NCBI RefSeq assembly: GCF_035594125.1
Contig: NC_087178.1
Span: 11,482,470 to 11,546,469, forward strand
Source of the DNA: Scylla paramamosain
Taxonomy: Eukaryota > Arthropoda > Malacostraca > Decapoda > Portunidae
DNA length: 64,000 nucleotides
Direction of reading: 5' to 3'
The notes beneath the pieces were generated by a model. It was not told where the DNA came from. It did not search any database and was given only the letters and a program-made list of their open reading frames with translations. How positions within the stretch are numbered: the first letter of the stretch is position 1; each line of letters begins with the position of its first letter. Shown one piece after another: positions 1-8,958 of this stretch. The position numbers were made by a program, and so were the translations under genes.

Positions 1-167
1 TCTAATAATTAGCTACCAAAACGCCAAAATGCATGGAAAACCCAAAATATGGGAAAACAAAATTTAATAAAAAGTGTTTTTCAGTGTTTTTGAGCTACTT
101 ACGTACCAAAACGCTAAATTGCATGGGAAAACACCTTTTATGCAGAAACAAAATAACATTTTAAAAC
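1..167 (+). repeat. 96-bp satellite, + orientation (left flank of LINE)
   Basis: About two diverged monomers, recognised by TACCAAAACGCCAAAATGCATGG and its neighbour blocks (read here as TACCAAAACGC then CAAAATGCATGG), followed by a GGGAAAACA block. The second monomer is type D: CTTACGTACC, then ACACCTTTTATGCAGAAAC and AAAATAACATT. The array resumes after the LINE in the next expected phase (3,490 onward), so the LINE split a continuous array. No gene is present. Confidence 0.85.
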
Positions 168-419
168 AATTAAGGAGGAGGAGGCAGTAGACACCTGCCG
201 AAACGATAATTACTCCCAGTGAGGTCTAATGCACTGTTCAGGGGGTACTGTGAACTTATCATTAAACCCAGCTGTGATCTCACTGAACGTTTCCCTTTGT
301 GTCTCACAACACAAGGGGGCAGTCACAGCCTGCCCTCTAAAGACAACTCTCTTCCTCCACACAAAACTACAAGCACCTAATAACACACACACCCTTCACT
401 CAAAAATTTTAAAATCATC
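168..419 (+). promoter_or_regulatory. LINE 5' untranslated leader, possible internal promoter
   Basis: This is the 252-base segment between the satellite junction and the first in-frame ATG (420). It includes a GGAGGAGG run, a GGGGGCAGTCACAGCCTGCC segment and a short AC-rich stretch just before the ATG. LINEs of this kind normally carry their promoter in the 5' leader (family knowledge); I see no definable promoter element here. The ATG at 420 has A at -3 and G at +4, a favourable initiation context. Confidence 0.6.
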
Positions 420-527
420 ATGGCGACTCCTACACCAGCCTCGGAGTCCCCATCTGGGGAGGGGACCATAAATGTCCCCAGGTCGGACTTCCTTTCTGTC
501 GACGACCCTAAGTGTCTTGACACCCCC

Positions 528-1200
528 CTTAACTTTTTCTTCATTAACTTCTGCAACATTCGCGGTCTAAGATCTAATTTTTAATCTGTAGAACACCACC
601 TCTCCTCTTCTAAATCTCATCTTCTTTTCCTCACTGAAACTCAGGTGTCTGAGGCAACTGACAGTAGCCCCTTTTCTGTTCCCTCCTACTTTCTCTATCC
701 TCATTTTCGATCCAAAGCTGGATGCTGCGTTTATGTGCGCAATGACTTAACCTGCTCTCGTGCCCACGCTCTTGAATCTTCCGAGTTTTCCACCATATGG
801 CTACTACTACAGAGTCACTCTCATACTAAATTTATCTGTGCTGTATACCTCTCTCCTAACTCCTCTGACTATAAGAAATTCTTTGACTACTTAACTTCCA
901 AAGTGGAGCACATTCTGACCCTCTTCCCTTTTGCAGAGATCTCCATTCTTGGAGACTTCAATGTTCACCACCAGCTTTGGCTTTTCTCTCCCTTCACAGA
1001 CCATCCTGGTGAACTAGCCTACAACTTTGCTATCCTCCATGACCTAGAGCAATTGGTGCAACACCCTACTCGTATTCCTGACCGTCTTGGAGATACGCCC
1101 AACATTCTTGACCTTTTCCTGACCTCTAATCCTTCTGCTTATGCTGTCACCCTTTCTTCTCCATTGGGCTCCTCCGATCACAATCTCATATCTTTATCTT
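528..1200 (+). other. Endonuclease (exonuclease-endonuclease-phosphatase fold) domain of the LINE
   Basis: The domain begins with LNFFFINFCNIRGLRSN (528-578). It continues after the TAA stop with [10 protein letters not shown], where the E of TET matches the metal-binding glutamate of the family. It then shows [29 protein letters not shown] (D954, N960 codons) and SSDHNLISL (D1176, H1179 codons) near the end. This motif order is that of apurinic/apyrimidinic-type LINE endonucleases, which make the first-strand nick. The stop at 582 separates the first motif from the rest. Confidence 0.88.
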
Positions 1201-2030
1201 GTCCTATCACTCCAATCCCTCCTCAGGATCCCCCTAAGCGAAGGTGCCTCTGGCGGTTTGCCTCTGCTAGTTGGGGGGACCTGAGGAGGTATTTTGCTGA
1301 TTTTCCTTGGAATGACTACTGCTTCCGTGTCAGAGACCCGTCTTTGTGTGCTGAGCGCATAACAGAGGTGATAGTGTCTGGCACGGAGGCGTACATTCCT
1401 CACTCTTTTTCTCGTCCTAAACCTTCTAAACCTTGGTTTAACACAGCTTGTTCTCGTGCTATACATGATAGAGAGGTGGCCCACAAAATGTACTTAAGCC
1501 TTCCATCACCAGAATCTCATGCACTTTATATTTCTTTCCGGAACCATGCCAAGTCTGTTCTCCAACTAGCCAAAAACTCCTTCATTAACAGAAAATGTCA
1601 AAACCTTTCAAGATCTAACTCCCCTCGTGATTTCTGGCATCTAGCCAAAAATATCTCAAATAACTTTGCTTCTTCTTCTTTCCCTCCTCTACTTCAACCA
1701 GATGGCACCACTGCTGTCACATCTATTTCTAAAGCTGAACTCTTTGCTAAAACCTTTGCTAAAAACTCTATCTTGGACGATTCTGGGCTTGTTCCTCCCT
1801 CTCCTCCACCCTCTGACTACTTCATGCCACGTATTAAAATTCTTCGCAATAATGTTTTCCATGCCCTCGCTGGCCTAAACCCTCGGAAGGCTTATGGACC
1901 TGATGGGGTCCCTCCTATTGTTCTCGGAAACTGTGCCTCCGTGCTTGCACCTTGCCTAGTCAAACTCTTTCAGCTCTGTCTGTCAATATCTACCTTTCCT
2001 TCTTGCTGGAAGTTTGCCTACATTCAACCT

Positions 2031-2700
2031 GTTCCTAAAAAGGGTGACCGTTCTAATCCCTCAAACTACCGTCCTATTGTTTTAATTTCCTGCCTATCTA
2101 AAGTTTTTGAATCTATCCTCAACAGGAAGATTCTTAAACATCTATCACTTCACAACCTTCTATCTGATCGCCAGTATGGGTTCCGTCAAGGCCACTCTAC
2201 TGGTGATCTTCTGGCTTTCCTTACTGAGTCTTGGTCATCCTCTTTTAGAGACTTTGGTGAAACTTTTGCTGTTGCCTTGGACATATCAAAAGCTTTTGAT
2301 AGAGTCTGGCACAAAGCTTTGATTTCCAAACTACCCTCCTACGGTTTCTATCCTTCTCTCTGTAACTTCATCTCAAGTTTCCTTTCTGACCGTTCTATTG
2401 CTGCTGTGGTAGACGGTCACTGTTCTTCTCCTAAATCTATTAACAGTGGTGTTCCTCAGGGTTCTGTCCTGTCACTCACTCTCTTCTTATTATTCATTAA
2501 TGATCTTCTAAACCAAACTTCTTGTCCTATCCACTCCTACGCTGATGATACCACCCTGCACTTTTCCACGTCTTTTCATAGACGTCCAACCCTTCAGGAG
2601 GTAAACATATCACGCAGGGAAGCCACAGTACGCCTGACTTCTGATCTTTCTAAAATTTCTGATTGGGGCAGAGCAAACTTGGTATTGTTCAATGCCTCAA
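2031..2700 (+). other. Reverse transcriptase domain of the LINE (RVT_1 type)
   Basis: The RT palm motifs appear in order: [20 protein letters not shown] (2,031), [15 protein letters not shown] (2,157), motif [16 protein letters not shown] (catalytic D codon 2,280), motif [11 protein letters not shown] (2,445) and motif [10 protein letters not shown] (YADD 2,538-2,549). [12 protein letters not shown] follows (about 2,688). Spacing is normal for a non-LTR RT. No RNase H domain follows; the C-terminal part instead carries the [20 protein letters not shown] segment common to arthropod jockey/CR1-like elements. Confidence 0.93.
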
Positions 2701-3381
2701 AAACTCAATTCCTCCATCTATCAACTCGACACAACCTTCCAGACAACTATCCCCTCTTCTTCAATGACACTCAACTGTCCCCCTCTTCTACACTGAATAT
2801 CCTCGGTCTGTCCTTTACTTATAATCTGAACTGGAAACTTCACATCTCATCTCTAGCTAAAACAGCTTCTATGAAGTTAGGTGTTCTGAGACGTCTCCGC
2901 CAGTTTTTCTCACCCCCCCAGCTGCTAACTCTGTACAAGGGCCTTATCCGTCCATGTATGGAGTATGCTTCACATGTCTGGGGGGGTTCCACTCATACTG
3001 CTCTTCTAGACAGGTTGGAATCAAAAGCTTTTCGTCTCATCAACTCCTCTCCTCTAACTGACTGTCTTCAGCCTCTTTCTCACCGCCGCAATGTTGCATA
3101 TCTAGCTGTCTTTTACCGCTATGTTCATGCTAACTGCTCTTCTGATCTTGCTGACTGCATGCCTCCCCTCCTTCCGCGGCCTCGCTGCACAAGACTTTCT
3201 TCTTTCTCTCACCCCTATTCTGTCCACCTCTCTAACGCAAGAGTTAACCAGTATTCTCAATCATTCATCCCTTTCTCTGGTAAAACTCTGGAACTCCCTG
3301 CCTGCTTCTGTATTTCCACCTTCCTATGACTTGAATTCCTTCAAGAGGGAGGTTTCAAGACACTTATCTACCAATTTTTGA

Positions 3382-3489
3382 CCACTGCTTTGACCCTTTT
3401 ATGGGACTGGCATTTCAGTGGGCATTTTTTTTATTAGATTTTTGTTGCCCTTGGCCAGTGTCCTTCCTACATAAAAAAAAAAAAAAAAA
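3382..3489 (+). other. LINE 3' UTR and poly(A) tail
   Basis: A short 3' UTR rich in TTTTATGGGACTGGC and TTGCCCTTGGCCAGTGTCC, then CTTCCTACAT and 17 A. The same 3' end is found in copy 2 (44,057-44,172) with an AT-interrupted A tail, so this is the true 3' terminus used for target-primed reverse transcription. Confidence 0.9.
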
Positions 3490-6400
3490 TTCTTTTGAGT
3501 GTTTTTGAGTTTGTTAGGCACAAAAACGAAAAAAAAGTACGTAAAGTACCTTATATGGGGAAAAGAAAAGACATTAAAAGAAATGTGTATTTATGTACCA
3601 AAACGATATAACGCATGCAAAACACACTTTATGCAAAAAAAAAAAAAAAAAAAGAATAAAATTACTATTTTCGAGTATTTTTTGAGGTTGTTAGTGTGTA
3701 AATTACTCTATATGGGGAAACGAAAAGAAATTACCAGAAACATGTAGGTATTATAAATGCTTTTAAGTTTTTGTAGTAGGAAAACCCGAAAATGCTTTAA
3801 TATCCCTCTATTTCAAGAAACAAAACAATATTACGAAAAAGATGTAATTTCAGTGTTTTTCACATTGATTGGTAGCATTATGCCAAAATGCATGTAAAGC
3901 AACTTATATCTGTAAAAGAAACGCACTTTCCAGAAACGTGTCTTTTGAGAGCGTGCGTGTTAGGCACCAAAACTCTAAAAAGCATGGAAAGCAACCTATA
4001 TAGGGAAACAAAACAACTTTATAAAAAACGTGTCTTTTAAGTGCTTCAGAGCAACTTACGTATCAGAACGTTAAAACACATGCAAAACACCTTCATGGTG
4101 AAACAAAGTAACCTAACCAAAAATAAGTATTTTGTGTGTTCTTGAACTTGTTACGTATAAAAACGCCAAAATGCATGCAAAGTACACTATATGGAGAAAT
4201 CAAAAAGACATTACAGTAGACGTGTATTTGAGTGTTTTTGAGCTTCATACATACCAAAACGCTAAACACTAAATATGGAAAAACAGAACAACTTACCCAA
4301 ATACGTATTTTTGGAGTGTGTTTCACAGTGTTAGGTACCAAAACGTCAAAATGTTTGGAAACTACCCTATATGATGAAACAAAACGATATTATCAGAAAG
4401 TGAGTGTTTTTAAGATTCTTAGTTACCGAAATGCTAAAACGTGTGAATAGCATTCAATATGGAGAAACATTACGAAAAAAGTGTATTTTCACTTTTTTTT
4501 TTTTTATGTTAGGTACCAAAACGACAAAATGCATGGAAAGCACTCTGTGTTTGGAAATGAAATGGCATTACCAGAAAATTGTGCAACCTATTCAGGAATA
4601 CAAAATGAACATTAAAAAAATCATGTTTTTTGTGTGTTTTTAATCTTCTTTCAAAACAATATGCTCGAATGCATGCAAAATACTCTTCATGAACAAACGT
4701 AATAACATTACCAGTCTTGAATTTTTAATATTTTGAACTTCTTACGTATAAAAACGCCAAAATGCATGTAAAGTAATAATGGGAAACAAAACGATATAAT
4801 GGGAAACAAAACGATTTAAACAGAAACGTGTAAATGATTGTTTTTGAGCTTCTCAGGTAGGAAAATGCTAAAACAACTGAACACCACTTTATATGAAGAA
4901 AAGAACAAAAATACCAAAAACGTGCATTTTAAGTGTTTTCACCTTATCAGGTACCAAACACCAAAATGCATGAAAAGCACATTTGAAGAAAGAAAGAAAC
5001 GTTATCAAAAAAGTATATATTAAGTGTGCTTGAGCTCGTTAGACATCAAAATGTGAATATCCATGCAAGCCACAGAAACAGAAAAATTATTACTGAAAAC
5101 GTGTATTTTGAGTTTTTTTTTTCACAATGCTAGGTACCAAAACGTAAAAATACTCGAAAAGTACCCTATATTGGGAAACAAACGACATTATCAAAAATGA
5201 ATATTTTAAGAGCTTTTCAGCGTGTTAGGTACCAAAACGCTAGAAAAAAAAAACGTGAAATAAAACGATACTTCTAGAAACTTATGTTTTCATTATTTTT
5301 GAGCTTGTTAGGTACCAATTAAAAAAAAAACCGCAAAAACGCCTGAATAACATTGTATATGGAAAAGAAAAAAAAAAAAGGAAAACATAGCATTACCAAA
5401 AAGGCGTATTTTGAGTCTTTTGAGCTTCTTAGTTATCTTATATTTCTTGTGTTTTAGAACTTATTACGTACCAAAACGCTAAAAGGCACGCAAATTACCG
5501 TTCACAGAGAAACAAAATAATATTACCAAAAAGCATGTATTTTCAATGTTTTGACCTTCTTAAGTATAAAATGCCAAATTTCATGAAAGTACTCTATTTC
5601 AGAAATGAAAAGACATTACAAGAAACGTGTATTATAAGTGTTCATGAGCTTCATAAGTACCAAAACGCTGAAACGCGTGAACAGCACATTATATGGAGAA
5701 ACAGAATAACATTACCAAAAACCTCTGTTTTGGGTGCTTCTTACATTGTTAGGTACGAAAACTCCAAAATGGATGCAAAGCACCCTATATAGGGTAATGA
5801 AAGGACATTACAAGAAACATTTTTTTCATGTATTTTTTTTCAGATTTTTTAGATACTAAATCTTTTAAACGCGTGAACAACACTCAATATGGAGAAACAG
5901 AAAAACATTACTAAAAGTGTTTATTTTTAGTGTTTTTCACTTTGTTATGTACCAAAACGCCAAAATGTACGCAAATAAACAATAAAAAATAAACAATAAA
6001 CAAACAATAAACGTGTATTTTTTTTCATATAGGTTCCAAAACGCTAAAATGCTTACGAAAACTCAATATAAGGATATTACGAGAAACGTATATTATGATT
6101 CCTTTTAAGCTAGGTTCTTAGGTACCAAAACTCTAAAACACGTGAAGAGCACTTTATATGGAGTAAGAGAACATCACCAAAATCGCTTTATCTTGAGTTT
6201 TTTTTTTTTTTTTACATCGTTAATTACCAAAACGCCAAAATGTATGCAAAGCTGTCTATATTGGGAAACGAAATGGCATTACTAGAAACGTGTCTATTGA
6301 GTGTTTTCGAGTGTGTTAGAAACGAAAGCGCTAAAAAGATTAGAAAGCAACATTTATTGGAATACAAAACATTATTAAAACGTGTCTTTTGAGTGTTTTT

Positions 6401-7404
6401 GAACTTTTTATGTACCAAAACGCTGAACCGTATGTAAAACACCCTTTATGGAGAAACTGAACAATATCAGCAAAAATGTGTTTTTGAGTATTTTTGCGCT
6501 TGTTAGATAAGTCAAACCGTCAAGATGCATGTTTATTACCCGATGTAATAAAAAAAAAAATGATATCAGAAACCTGTATTCTGAGAGTTTTTCAGATTAT
6601 TACTTACCAAAGTAAAAAAAAAAAAAAGCTTGTATAGCATTCTAAATGAAGAAACAGAACAACATACCAAAAACGTGTATCTTGAGTGTTTTTCACACTG
6701 TTAGATACCAAAACGCCAAAAAACATGGAGAGTACTGTATATGGGGAAATTAAACTACAATATCCAAGACGTATGTTTACAGTGTTTTTGAGCGTTTTAG
6801 GCAACAAAACGCTAAAATGCACGTAAAGCATCCTATATTAGAATAAAAATTTATAATACCAAAAAAATGTCTTTTTTAGTGTTTAGGAGCATCTAAGGTA
6901 TCATAATGCTAAAACGCGTGAAAGACACAAATGATGGAGAATCAAAAAAGGATTACAAAAATTGTGTATTTTGAATATTTTTGAGCTTCTTAGAGAAACG
7001 GCGAAATTCATGCAAAGTACGCTAGATGATGAAAAAAAAAAAATTTATAAAAACACGGGTATTATGAATGTTTTTTTTTTTTAGATTCTTACGTACCAAA
7101 ACACTAAAAAGCGTGAAACTTACTTTATTTGGAGAAACAAAACAGTATTACAAAAAAAAGTGTGCTTTGAGAGTTTTTCACATTTTTAAATAGTAAAAAC
7201 GGCAAAATGTATGGTTAATGTAAAGAAACGAAGTGACATTATTAGAAACGTGCTTAGCGTTTTTGTCCGTTTTAGGCATCAAAACAATAAAACGCTAGGA
7301 AAGCATGCTTTATTAGATTACAAAACAAACGTGTCTTTTTAGTTTATTTAAGCTTCTTACGTATCAAAACGCTAAACTGCATGCAAAATAGGCTTTATTG
7401 AGAA
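3490..7404 (+). repeat. Satellite block, + orientation, 5-monomer HOR
   Basis: About 40 diverged monomers in the A-B-C-D-E order. Examples: C at 3,950 (GTGTTAGGCACCAAAAC), D at 4,050 (CTTACGTATCAGAACG), E at 4,140 (TTGTTACGTATAAAAACGCC), A at 4,240. Homopolymer A tracts (for example 3,635-3,653) and short deletions break the phase locally. The first third (3,593-4,972) recurs inverted downstream. Short open frames here are satellite-derived; no gene. Confidence 0.9.
3593..4972 (+). repeat. Left arm of a ~1.4-kb inverted segmental duplication
   Basis: This arm and 7,424-8,818 (opposite strand) are near-identical at the level of private variants. Shared examples are CGATATAACGCATGCAAAAC (3,603-3,622), ACATGTAGGTATTATAAATG (3,739-3,758), GCATTATGCCAAAATGCATG (about 3,875), and the tandem GGGAAACAAAACGAT doublet near 4,790-4,820. 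Such variants are not part of the monomer consensus, so the arms are copies of each other rather than merely members of the same satellite. Confidence 0.92.
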
Positions 7405-7421
7405 AAAGATTCTCCATAAAA
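7393..7421. repeat. Fold-back at the first orientation switch
   Basis: CTTTATTGAGAA (7,393-7,404) is followed by 5 bases and then TTCTCCATAAAAG (from 7,410), a 12-bp stem with one or two mismatches. Both halves are the CTTTATGGAGAA block of a type D monomer, on opposite strands. The array turns round here at the same internal position of the same monomer type. Confidence 0.8.
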
Positions 7422-7423
7422 AG

Positions 7424-8818
7424 CATGCATTTTGGTGTTTTGGTACCTGATAAGGTGAAAAACACTTAAAATGCACGTTTTTGGTATTAATGTTCTTTTC
7501 TTCGTATAAAGTGCTGTTCAGTTATTTTAGCATTTTCCTACCAGAGAAGCTCAAAAACAATAGTTTTACGTGTTTCTGTTAAAATCGTTTTGTTTCCCAT
7601 TATATCGTTTTGTTTCCCATTATTACTTTACATGCATTTTGGCGTTTTTATACGTAAGAAGTTCAAAATATTAAAAATTCAAGACTTTGGTAATGTTATT
7701 ACGTTTGTTCATGAAGGATATTTTGCATGCATTCGAGCAACTTGTTTTGAAAGAAGATTAAAAACACACAAAAAACACGATTTTGTTAATGTTCATTTTA
7801 TATTCCCGAATAGGTTGCACAATTTTCTGGTAATGCCATTTCATTTCCAAACACAGAGTGCTTTCCATGCATTTTGTCGTTTTGGTACCTAACATAAAAA
7901 AAAAGTGAAAATACACTTTTTTCGTAATGTTTCTCCATATTGAATGCTATTCACACGTTTTAGCATTTCGGTAACTAAGAATCTTAAAAACACTCACTTT
8001 CTGATAATATCGTTTTGTTTCATCATATAGGGTAGTTTCCAAACATTTTGACGTTTTGGTACCTAACACTGAAACACATACCAAAAATACGTTTTTGGAT
8101 AAGTTGTTCTGTTTTTCCATATTTAGTGTTTAGCGTTTTGGTATGTATGAAGCTCAAAAACACTCAAATACACGTCTACCGTAATGCCTTTTGATTTCCC
8201 CATATAGTGTACTTTGCATGCATTTTGGCGTTTTTATACGTAACAAGTTCAAGAACACACAAAATACTTATTTTTGGTTAGATTATTTTGTTTCACCATG
8301 AAGGTGTTTTGCATGTGTTTTAACGTTCTGATACGTAAGTTGCTCTGAAGCACTTAAAAGACACGTTTTTAATAAAGTTGTTTTGTTTCCCTATATAGGG
8401 TGCTTTCCATGCTTTTTAGAGTTTTGGTGCCTAACACGCACGCTCTCAAAAGACACGTTTCTGGAAAGTGCGTTTCTTTTACAGATATAAGTTGCTTTAC
8501 ATGCATTTTGGCATAATGCTACCTATCAATGTGAAAAACACTGAAATTACATCTTTTTCGTAATATTGTTTTGTTTCTTGAAATAGAGGGATATTAAAGC
8601 ATTTTGGTACCATAAGATGGTTTTGGTACCATAAAAGCTCAAAAGCATTTATAATACCTACATGTTTCTGGTAATTTCTTTTCGTTTCACCATATAGAGT
8701 AATTTACATGCTTTTTCTCGTTTTTCTACGTAACAACCTCAAAAACACTCGAAAATAGTCATTTTATTCTTTTTTTGCATAAAGTGTGTTTTGCATGCGT
8801 TATATCGTTTTGGTACAT
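7424..8818 (-). repeat. Right arm of the ~1.4-kb inverted segmental duplication
   Basis: Reverse-complement copy of 3,593-4,972, including the private tandem doublet (GTTTCCCATTATATCG, 7,588-7,625) and the CATTTATAATACCTACATG stretch near 8,645. It starts only about 15 bases after the fold-back centre at 7,407, while its partner ends 2.4 kb before it, so the arms are asymmetric about the turn. The right arm has its own small change: a duplicated TTTTGGTACCATAA near 8,604-8,635. Confidence 0.92.
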
Positions 8819-8927
8819 ATGAAGTTCAACAGAACTGAAAATACACGTTTTTCGTAATGTTATTTTGTATTCCCATATATTGTTTTGCTGTGTAACAGGC
8901 TCAAAAACAATCAAAAGACGTCTTCTT

Positions 8928-8958
8928 GTCTCCTATGTGGTTTAACCACATAGGAGAC
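8928..8958. repeat. Perfect 31-bp palindrome (15-bp arms, 1-base centre)
   Basis: GTCTCCTATGTGGTT (8,928-8,942), one T, then AACCACATAGGAGAC (8,944-8,958). The left arm resembles a degenerate GTTTCCCATATAGGG satellite block; the right arm is its exact complement and replaces expected monomer sequence. This is typical of a local strand-switching event and is not part of the satellite consensus. Confidence 0.9.

Larger units (their letters stand above)
420..3381 (+). pseudogene. LINE endonuclease-reverse transcriptase, disabled by one stop and one frameshift
   Basis: The frame starts at ATG 420 and would encode about 986 residues ending in HLSTNF at 3,379-3,381. It is broken twice. TAA at 582-584 falls inside the N-terminal endonuclease motif, just after CNIRGLRSNF. 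An extra A in AAAA 3,282-3,285 shifts the frame, so the uninterrupted stretch ends at a wrong stop, 3,327-3,329. The open part, 585-3,329, is 914 sense codons with no ATG near its start. The product would nick target DNA and reverse-transcribe the LINE RNA at the nick. Endonuclease landmarks are ILGDFN (from 945) and SSDH (D at 1,176). RT landmarks are [14 protein letters not shown] (from 2,034), [11 protein letters not shown] (D at 2,280), GVPQGSV (from 2,448) and YADD (2,538-2,549). All catalytic residues I can recognise are retained, so the lesions look recent. Copy 2 lacks the extra A. Confidence 0.92.
168..3489 (+). mobile_element. Near full-length non-LTR (LINE) retrotransposon, copy 1
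   Basis: A complete-looking LINE: a GC-richer 5' leader starting with GGAGGAGGAGG, one long EN-RT reading frame, a short 3' UTR and an A17 tail (3,473-3,489). It has no LTRs. The composition contrasts sharply with the AT-rich satellite on both sides. The array phase continues across the insertion: a D monomer breaks near AAAACAATTA and resumes with TTCTTTTGAGTG. No target-site duplication longer than a few ambiguous A/T bases can be seen. The apurinic-type endonuclease, single RT domain and jockey-like C-terminal tail (ASHVWGG... through LWNSLP...) suggest the jockey/CR1 side of the LINE tree; I cannot fix the clade from sequence alone. A truncated relative lies at 43,648-44,172. Confidence 0.93.

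Noticed and set aside
645..3329. Taking GTG 645 as the true start and 3,329 as the true end of the LINE protein
   Set aside because: An in-frame ATG in good context at 420 precedes the conserved CNIRGLRSN motif, and the conserved C-terminus continues in another frame to 3,381. The shorter frame results from the stop and the frameshift.
168..3489. LTR retrotransposon or integrated virus
   Set aside because: There are no terminal repeats, gag, protease or integrase. The EN plus RT order, poly(A) tail and 5'-truncated sister copy fit a LINE.
3990..4005. CArG/MADS-type box CCTATATAGG and other TATA-like CTATATGG sites as promoters
   Set aside because: These are one variant of the CTATATGG block present in nearly every monomer. 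No adjacent gene or other promoter elements support a regulatory role.
4973..7392. The 2.4-kb spacer between the inverted arms as a distinct element
   Set aside because: It is ordinary + satellite in A-B-C-D-E order, and part of it (5,447-6,050) recurs at 14,378-15,040. No unique sequence is present.
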